Assembly: GCA_038503035.1 (NCBI GenBank)
Contig: JAVSML010024622.1
Span: forward strand, 205,255 to 269,254
Direction of reading: 5' to 3'
Length of the DNA stretch: 64,000 bases
DNA from: Crocodylus rhombifer
Lineage: Eukaryota; Chordata; Crocodylia; Crocodylidae
The notes beneath the pieces were generated by a model. That model was not told the DNA's origin. It did not search any database and saw nothing but the letters and a program-made list of their open reading frames with translations. Of the stretch, positions 55,789-64,000 are shown in pieces (the first letter of the stretch is position 1; the number at the start of each line of letters is the position of its first letter). The position numbers and the translations under genes are program-made.

Positions 55789-58309
55789 AAATATGGACTT
55801 GTGAAAAAGGGCAATCTTTCTGGAAGCTGTGCAACACCTACAGAGTGGGACCGTGGTTCCTGACTGCTCCCAACTGCATTACAAACCACAGACGGCCTTG
55901 CCACACAGTTTCAGCCACTCCTACATGCAGACGTGGAAACAGGATAGCCCTTTGGCTCCCAAACTTGGAAACAGATGCTCCAAGTGAATTACTGTGACAG
56001 TTTTCAACCTCTGAAAACTGCCAAAGCAAAAGACTGTATGCAACCCTAACAGCACAAAACCAAACACTTTAACAAGACCAAGGTTAAACATTTAACTATT
56101 CCAATACAGAATCCAACACGAATATGGATCTTTGAACTGGCAGAGCCACAAATGATGGACCTGTTTTAAGGCAAGGTGTCACTCACTATCAAGAGTAAAC
56201 TCAAATATCAATTATATTCATACATAGTAGCCTCCACAGTTTATTTGTGGCAAGACGTACTTCTCCCTTGGTGAACTTCCAGTTTACAGAGACAAGCAGA
56301 TTTATAGTTTTATGTTTTCTCTTTTCCTAGAAAGTGACAACCACAAGATCACTGTAACCTTTCTACAGGATTTCAGCTTCAACTCCAAATTCTGGTGCTT
56401 TTATCAACATAACTAATTCAGCAGCCAGATAGTGGGGTAACTTTTAATAATTCAATTTCTAAGTATGAGACCAGAACAAAATTCTGCATTAAAATGTCAG
56501 AAAAAGGCAGCTCTTAACAAGGGCAGAGACTTCCTTAGAAACTGCTCCATGCACATGAAGGGAGTTACTAACTTTTAAGCAATAGTCAAAATAGATACTT
56601 CCCCTAGCATTAGACTTATCCATTTTGTGCATCCTCAACTTAGAGAAAGAGCGCTTCCTACTATACAAATTACCATCTCTATTATTTCACCTCCTTCCCT
56701 CAGATGGCTGCTATCATGGTTTAGTCTCAACAAGCTTAGAAGTAAATGGAAAGGCCAGGGAAATAACTGCTTTCCACTCGAGAGTGGACTCTCCAATGCA
56801 AATACCTTTTGGCTTCTTGTGCAGAATTGCTGTGCCTTGACCTCTCAGTCTCTTAAGTAAAAATCCTTTATGATAGGACTCTGCAATTACACTTTCATTT
56901 GCCCTCCTCATACTGTGCTATGCTTTTATTGTTTTTAATGGACTTTCCACTGCTATTTTAAAATACAGAATTCATTTTGCTTAGAAAGATTTGAGGTAGA
57001 GTGCCCTAACAACTGACTCTGCAATGTCTTAAACAGCATAGCTCCCTTGGAGAAGATGGAGAGTGACTGAATAGGATTATGAAGTGCCAAGCAAGAGTTC
57101 TTTAAATACACCCCTTTTTCATTCTCAGAGCATCTCTTGTTCCACTGCTATATTCCTCATGCCTCACTCCTTCCCACTTCTGCTTTCTTTGCTTAACAGC
57201 ATCTCGTTGCAACAAAGTTGACACGAAGCCTTCTAGACACTGAATGTGCTGCCTCTCATCTTTTAAATCTCTTGCTGGTAGACTGACCCTATTTTTGATG
57301 TTGTATTTCTACATCTGGGACATTCTAAACTGAAACTATTAATCTGACATTTACAAACAGGAGATTCCGTCTCTCCCCATATTTACTCAGTTTTCCAGCA
57401 TTGCAAGTCTTCTATGTATCACCCACTTCTCATAGCCCAACGCCGGTGAGAGTCACTCTGTGACAAAAGTGCCAAACACTCCACGCTGCTATTTCAGTGG
57501 CACAAAGTTGACAAAACTTCCTTTCGATTTTCCCTCTTCTCAGAACTCTAGAAACCGGGACCATCTGACCCAACAGAAACAAATACATCCTAGTATGTTC
57601 TCAGCAACTTGTTTTTAGCATTAAACAGCTACAACAATTCAATTCCAATTAATTTTGTGAAGCAATTATCTCATAGATTAAAGCCATTACACATTTAGGA
57701 AAAATAAAGCTGCTGCCAGATCAACAATGAATCAGCATTTATTTAGCTTACAGCCATTATGCTGCACAAAGGGTCTTCATAGCTACTGATAATACAAATC
57801 TAATATCCATTAGTTTCTTAATCACTGGATAACAAGTACCCCAAAAAGTACTGCTTGCCCCACCTCAGTAAAAACTATGGATGATAATGATGATGATGAT
57901 GTATAAAAAAACAGCTGCAAGTATTAAAAAATCTGGATGAGTAACAGCAGGAGGTAGCTCCATTTCAGTGGCATTGCATGCACACACAGGAAGGGTATAG
58001 CATGATACACAAGCACAGGAAATGTAAATCCTAAGCTCAGCTCTGCCATGGGCTGTACCTGATGCAAGGAAAAATCACCTCAGGGCCTGCTATCCCCAAA
58101 GTCCATAGTACTGGTACATCTCATCATCTTCCAGAGGACAGCTGGTAGCTCAGCATTGCTGAGTCCTCAGTAATACTTACTATGCCTGAAAACATAGTTG
58201 TGGGGAAGTGAGGTCCAACCTGGGATGTGGCAGTAGGGCAGTTAAAGGTACCTGGCGACAGCTCCAGAGGCAAGAGACTGAGCTCTGCTTTGGACTTGTG
58301 CTAAAGGCT

Positions 58310-58440
58310 GTCAGTTTCACAGATGTTAAGGGCTGGATGGGACCTTACAGATCATCAGGTCCAGCCCCCCATACTTGGCCAGGAAAGACTGTTGACCTGG
58401 CCCGGGTGTGAATGGGTGCCTGACCAGGGATGTGATGCTA
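58310..58440 (-). mobile_element. CR1 LINE 3' end fragment
   Basis: The plus strand reads AGGGCTGGATGGGACCTTAC, then AGATCATCAGGTCCAGCCCC, the reverse complement of a CR1 3' UTR. It is homologous in position to the tail of the 24366-26696 element but much more diverged. Confidence 0.75.
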
Positions 58441-60249
58441 ACCACATCACTTACTGCCTTCCTTGTCACTAGTCTGTAGAGGCAGGCACACTAGCCTCAT
58501 GAGCTGTTTAACTTAGAAAGGCCTCTGACTTTTTATATGTCCAACGTACCCCGAGATCCCTGTATGAATCATGCTATGAAATGCCAGATGAAAATCCTCT
58601 GGTAGGCAATTTAAGAAGGCACAAAAACAATAGTCAGACTAGAAGCTGTTTTAAGAGTGAAACTGATTTGATTAATTTTATTATCAAAAGGAAAAAAAAA
58701 AACAGAGGTAGAGTGCAGTAAGCAGGCAGGCTTATATATCAATCACATAGCTTCCATTTTAGTACTGTGAGTTGCTTTAAACTGATTTTCAACCTGTAAC
58801 TGCTCCCAGAATCAGGTCAGCAGCAACTATTCAGTCAACAAACATTTTACTTTATGCACCATAAATCACTTTGGTTGGAGAAATTATTTGCAAGTGAAGT
58901 GATTGCCTAAAGAAGAGTAACTTAAAATGGTACACCCAATCTAAGACAAGGGAGCAGGCTGCAATATGGTTATGTGCTAACCTGACTGGAGTTTCGTTTT
59001 AGAGTTGAAAAAAATATTGTGCATCCTTGAATCATGTTAAGAACCTGGACAGTGCAAAAGAGGGAGCACCATCGTGACTGCATCCTAATGGCAAAGCAGA
59101 ATAGCATCACCTCCCTTCCCCCCACGCTCATATTTGTTCCATTACCGTGCACAGGACCAAGTTCAACCCTCACTGTAGCTACACACAGCAGAGAAAGACA
59201 GAATGATTCTGACTAGCATAACTTGCTATAATGAATATTTAAATCTTTTGACCACATGCACACTACTGAGACTAATCCACAGGGGGAAGGAGGGAAGAAA
59301 TTACGGCAGCTAACATCCATCTAGTTCAGTGTCAAACCTAGCAGTTTCTCAAGTATAGATGCTCATCTTAAGTGCTGACACTAGGCGAGTGTGCGCACGT
59401 GTGTTAAACACGTTCCAATCTTAAATATGGCCCTGGCTAGCATCGTTCCAGGACAGGGTAGACAGTTCGTTTAAAGAAAAGCTTTTTGGACCAGGAAGCC
59501 ATGAAAATTTAATCCGATTTAATCCTTGTCCCCTTACCCAAAAAAAGATGGCCATTTGTTCATGAACACTAGGAGTTCATCAAGGTCATTTGTACATGGT
59601 ATGAATTTGCAGCTGTGGCCTACCCATTTGTGAGTTATGGAGACCACTCACCATGTATGATGATAAAGTCTTTATACAAGTGCCATATCCCCAAGCATTC
59701 CATGGATTGTGCATATTTCATAGGAAGTGCTGCTTAATTGTTGCAGATCACTTCAAAAACATTAGTAGGGGGACATAAAAATCACCTCCTTCCCCCCCCA
59801 CAAAAGCCAATCATCTCATTACCATGAAACCAGCAGTAAATCAGGAGTCAAAAAAGCCTCTAAAATAAGCTAAGACACAATTTTTTGATAACAAACAATG
59901 TTGTTTCCTTTTGCCAATGGTAGAAGAAGTCTCATTTTTAAACATGTAAGGAACTTATTGCTGATATAGAACTGAAAAGCATCAATTTGGCTCAATGTAG
60001 TTTGGGGAGAAAAGTGAAAAAATTCAATAACTGGGAGCAGGGGAAAGAAGAGAAGGGAAAAACTTCTTTGCAACAGCTGGATTTAGAAACAATAGCAACT
60101 TGTTCTGAGGTTTGGGATTTAGAAAAGTACCATCATACTTGGTAAGATGAGTAAGCAGAGATGTTAGTGGCCAAGGGTGGAATCACATATTTGCAATCCC
60201 CAGGCTGGACTACAGCAGTAAGTCTAATGTAGAAAGTATCCAGCAATCC

Positions 60250-60420
60250 CCTGCTTCAAAGCTTTTGCTAGTTGCCTGCAGGAGTCAGGAAGGAATTTTC
60301 TGCCCTGCCTCATGAATGCTCCTGGCTCTAAGGCAGAAGCATAATGAAGCAGCTGAGCACCAGACAGCAGCAACTTCTGGCTGCCATTGTGCCACTGGCA
60401 TGATTGCACATCTGGAGTGG
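60250..60420 (+). mobile_element. CR1-type 3' UTR fragment
   Basis: GGAGTCAGGAAGGAATTTTC followed by a TGCCCTGCC stretch resembles the 3' UTR common to reptile CR1 elements, on the plus strand. The flanks are not resolved. Confidence 0.4.
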
Positions 60421-60919
60421 CACAGGTTAGTTTTCTGCTCTCCTCTTCCCTGCAAGCTGGTGCCCAGGGCTGTTGCCCAATTGTCTTGACCTAGGTACCC
60501 TACTGTTCTGAGGTTTTTTCCATGTTCCTTTAAATTGTTGGGACACTAGCCACAGCCATGGCTGAGACTTTTTGATTGGAGCTTCCTGATGCTCCAGCTG
60601 ATACTTAGAAGCCTCAAGGATGCCCAGTTAGAGGATCCTGTCCTCCTGTTCAGCACATACTGACTAGTAAATAAGGAAAAAATCCTTTCTGAATGGTAAG
60701 GACTGTCAAGTTTTGCCTTTTTCTTCTAAGGGTCCCCTCTGGACATATGCCTTTGTCTCCCTTGGTTTTACCTATGGAATGTTATACAAGATGCTCTTGG
60801 TGTTTCTGGTTACATACAGGTGTTCGAAGGGCTAATTCTGAAGAGTCCTTTGGTCACGGACTGCTTGTGGCTAGAAACAGACATTGCCTAATGAAGCAGA
60901 TCAGCTGTACCATGACACG

Positions 60920-61240
60920 TCTGCTTCCACTTCATTGGGTGAAGTGCATGTTGCCCCTTGCCCCACCCTTGATGGTACGGACAAGGGGCAATGTGATCTC
61001 CCTGCTTTTGTCACTCAGCCGACCCAGGCATGGGCTTTTTCCTGTCCAGCCAGAACCACTGGCCTATGATTGTGGAGGAGCAAGTCTGGCTGAGTGGGGA
61101 AAGAAGCTCTGCTTCTCCCACTCAGTCAGACCTATGCTCAGGGTCTGGCTGAGTGGAGAAAGCAGGAAGATCACATTGTTCTCTGTTTATCACCATCCAG
61201 GGTGGCAAAGGGGGCAATGCATTTCACCTAGTGAAGCAGA
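60920..61240. repeat. Fold-back repeat with nested hairpin
   Basis: The left arm (60920-61025) and right arm (61141-61240) are imperfect inverted repeats of about 100 bases. The left arm's ACAAGGGGCAATGTGATCTC pairs with sequence around 61165-61190, and its start TCTGCTTCCACTTCATTGG pairs with the end CCTAGTGAAGCAGA. The 115-base loop holds a second hairpin, 61086-61107 against 61111-61129. It contains no transposase; frames here are compositional. Confidence 0.8.
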
Positions 61241-61305
61241 TCAGCTGTGCTGCAACCTGGGTCAGAAGAAGCAGGGGTTTCGCCTGCCCAGCCAGACCCA
61301 GGGCA

Positions 61306-61876
61306 CAGGTGGGCAAAATCTGGCCTGCTAGGCCATTCTATCTGGCCTGCGAGGCCCCTACAAAAATTTAGAAAACTACGATTTATCTGTCCTTGGTTCC
61401 TGTCAGAGATGACACAAACCAGGGGCAGTAGTACCCAGGGGAAGCCCCAGTGGGCTCCTGAAACAGCAGGGCCCATTTGCCCCCCACCTGTACCACAGAG
61501 CTGAGGAGGGCATTGGGAGTGAGCGGGCGTGGGAGCCAGTGGGAGCATGGGGCCTGCACCTGTGTCCTGGGGCCAGTGCCCGTGGGGCCCAAAGTAGGGC
61601 AGCAGGAGTACAGTGTCCTGGCTGGCGGGGCTGTATGAAGCTGGGCCAGCTCCCCCCTCTCCCTGCTGGTGCAACCCACCCCAGCTCCACAGACCCCTGC
61701 CAGTCTGCGCCCCACTCTGGGCTCTGCCAGCACTGGCCCTAGGACATTGGTCCCAAGATAGTGACTGGGGGAGGGGGGCAGGACCCCTGTCAAGGGGCAG
61801 GGCTACCCATGCAGCCCTAGACAGCTTGCCAAGACTGGGTAAGTGGCCCTCTGCTCAAAATAATCGCCCGCCCCTG
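61306..61876 (+). mobile_element. hAT element, longer relative of the short MITEs
   Basis: It starts CAGGTGGGCAAAATCTGG and ends AATCGCCCGCCCCTG. Both subterminal regions match 15944-16130 and 20440-20595 (GATTTATCTGTCC near the left, CTTGCCAAGACTGGGTAAG near the right). About 400 bp of GC-rich interior is absent from the short copies. No target duplication was recovered, so one end may be eroded. Confidence 0.75.
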
Positions 61877-61999
61877 AATTAATGGATGTCCCATGTCCAT
61901 GTGGTGCAGCAAAGGGTATCCACATCTATTTGCTCAGCATTCGTGCTAAGCTAAAAGGTTTATGGCAACATAGATAAAGGTATCAGACATCTGTTTCTA

Positions 62000-62070
62000 C
62001 CCAATGAGCATGGGTAATTGGACTCACTCGCTCAAGAAGCTCCTTCCAGTCCTATGTTCCTATGACTTAT
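62000..62070 (+). mobile_element. CR1 LINE extreme 3' end fragment
   Basis: AAGCTCCTTCCAGTCCTATG followed by TTCCTATGACTTATGG resembles the CR1 3' terminus with its TCTATGAN octamer repeats, on the plus strand. Very short. Confidence 0.45.
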
Positions 62071-64000
62071 GGTAAGTCGCAAGCTTATGGGATGAATTTA
62101 CCTCTTTGTTCCACAACAGACTGCAGGACTGGTACCAACACACAATATACTAATATCTAAGAATATCAGACCCCCCCATCCTCATTTACACTGTGATGGT
62201 TTCACTGTATTCATGAGTTAGCAGACTGTTGCCTTACATACATAGGCTACTTACTAAACTAGAAAGTCAACACCTTTCAGGAGCCTTTGCTGCATCTTCC
62301 TGCATCCTATTGCCTCATACAAGTATTTTACACTGTATCAGTGCTAGTCAAAGTAAGCAGGCCAGCAACAACTCGTTTTATATCAAAATTGTGCTTTTCT
62401 TAGAACAGCTAGTATTTGAAGAAGAGAGGATCTCTGGCCAGAAGCAATGAGGATATATTAGTTGTGGGCCCAATAAAAAGATCACATAATTGTTACCTCA
62501 CACAGCCCATAAACTTCAAAAGCAAGACAGACATACATATGAAGGTATGAGTTACTTCAAAACTTAATTAAACTGAGGTGTATTGAGGGCAGATCAAAGT
62601 AGAAACATATAAAAAGAAGTTAGCTCTAGATATAAGTTCTTTGGGGCATATTTGCCTCTATTCTCTAGTGTACTGAGCCCCAATCAGAATGGAAGCCCTT
62701 AGGCACGGTTTTCAATCCAGTCAGACTGTGAAGACTTGAAGTGTTGAGCATCATCATTCCCTGAGTTTGTCTCTCACGTTTCTATAAAAACATAGATTTT
62801 TAAAGAGGTACTTGATGGCTCAAACTTAAAGGGTGCTCAGAATTCAGAGGGAATAGAAATCAACTGTAGTCTGTTAGATTTAATTGATCACTCTACTGAA
62901 CATCTCACACAGCCCAACTACTCAGGGGACCCAGTACAGAAAATCCAAGTTCACCTCATCCAATTTTTGCAGTGCACTTTCCACCATCAGAAATTATTTA
63001 CCACCACCTTCCTTCCCAAAGTTACCTAAAAATTCTGCACCTCAAAGCACACTACATTTCAAAAAACACCCAGTCCTTAAGGTTTTCAGAACAAGAAAAC
63101 AGCTTAGGAATAGAAAAGGGCTTTGTGGGCCTGCAATTTACTGGCAGTGGCCAAAGACTGTGGCATGTAGCATCATGGGAAACCTTTGGGATGCAGCACA
63201 CAAATATCCTGCCTATGTCAGTCTAGAGTCTGAACTGGAAACCAATCAACATAGAATCTAAGAATATTAAAATCAGTGGGGTCTTGCAGCTTAATTGATT
63301 ATACAGCAATTTTTAATTTAAAGGCAGACTAGGAAGCAGCTAAGATGCCAATGTCACGGTTGCCATTGCAACAAACTGTGACAACCTGCATTAGCCCCAG
63401 TATGCTTTATATGCTAGGAGATGGATTTGAAAATGCCTCGCATAGTAGGCAGCATGCTCAGACTAATGATTCTAAGCTAAATTGGAGATAAAGCACTTTT
63501 ATTTTCAGGCTGAAACAAACCCTATTGTGTCAACTGAGCAGGAGCTTATAAAATAGAGTATTTCTACTAATTGCTCTCTTTGTGCTGCCATCAGTAATAA
63601 TCCTTGTCCAGTGGGTGGCTCTCTTAGAATCTGTGCTATTCAAACAGCTCTGACTCGTATTCATAGAGCCTACACAACCCGAGATAGGGGTTATTATCCA
63701 CCTTCAATGGCAACATTTTGATGATCTGCCAAACAGAAATTGGTTTCTACTCTGCACTCGGGTATCTAATATGACTAGTGTTGATTTCTGGCACCTCAAA
63801 TTGGGACCCTACTTCATGCTTTGTTCGGTGATATTAACGTGAAAATATTTTCCTCAGCTGATCTCATACCTACTTGTGAATTCTGTGAGTATCCTTATTG
63901 ATTGGCCCACATTATTTGATTATGTGGGCTTTAGCTTACATGTCATATCTAGCATTAAGACTGCTATCTAAAACTGAATTTCTGTTTTCCTCAAGAAGGC

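Larger units (their letters stand above)
54628..64000 (-). other. LPGAT1: LPGAT1 upstream intron (incomplete)
   Basis: No further LPGAT1 exon was recognised to the right edge. The catalytic HxxxxD region and the exon just N-terminal of IFPIKD should lie beyond 64000, so this intron is at least 9.4 kb. It holds a hAT element, CR1 3' ends, a fold-back repeat and a large hAT element, listed separately. Frames at 56625-56911 and 62884-63261 have no recognised product. 57880-57902 is a short GAT repeat. Confidence 0.75.

Noticed and set aside
61228..61882. Frames of up to 148 codons on the minus strand
   Set aside because: They fall within the GC-rich interior of the long hAT element and show no transposase or other domain.
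1..64000. CRISPR arrays, operons, tRNA or rRNA genes, prokaryotic mobile systems
   Set aside because: No regularly spaced direct repeats, no tRNA cloverleaf or rRNA signature, and no bacterial gene organisation. The spliced NEK2 and LPGAT1 exons and CR1/MIR repeats make this vertebrate nuclear DNA.

Overview
This is a nuclear vertebrate window, mostly non-coding. The best reading is an archosaur-type reptile, most likely a crocodilian and less likely a turtle. The evidence is one young and many old CR1 LINEs, abundant hAT-type MITEs with 8-bp target duplications, MIR-like CORE-SINE relics, no L1 or Alu, and split genes with consensus splice sites. The species call is an inference; the gene calls rest on protein similarity that I recognise.

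Two genes are present, both on the minus strand. The left edge (210-1737) holds the first three coding exons of NEK2, a mitotic and centrosomal serine/threonine kinase. They encode residues 1-185 with every catalytic motif in register with the human numbering, and a CpG-rich promoter lies at about 1738-2000. The rest of NEK2 lies left of the window. The right part holds the last two coding exons of LPGAT1, an ER-membrane lysophospholipid acyltransferase (49707-49855 and 54521-54627). A long AT-rich stretch to their left is probably its 3' UTR. The upstream LPGAT1 exons must lie beyond position 64000. NEK2 next to LPGAT1 in the same orientation matches the human 1q32 gene order.

The roughly 42 kb between the genes (2.0-43.9 kb) contains no gene I can support. 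It is a record of transposon activity: a 2.3 kb CR1 with an uninterrupted reverse-transcriptase ORF (24.37-26.70 kb), a decayed CR1 keeping pieces of ORF1 and ORF2 (16.4-18.6 kb), smaller CR1 3' ends, a Tigger-like element (13.4-14.1 kb), several hAT MITEs (one with a perfect 8-bp duplication), a probable solo LTR (35.3-35.85 kb), MIR-like SINEs and microsatellites. A recurring theme is GC-rich fold-back elements (3.4-4.1, 22.6, 37.9, 50.0-50.7 and 60.9-61.2 kb), including a perfect 68-bp inverted repeat.

I see no previously undescribed protein system. The items most worth a second look are a probable GC-AG intron in NEK2, a CDE/CHR plus twin-CCAAT promoter, the perfect 68-bp inverted repeat, the intronic fold-back elements, and an unassigned 68-residue reading frame with a possible splice acceptor just upstream of the penultimate LPGAT1 exon.
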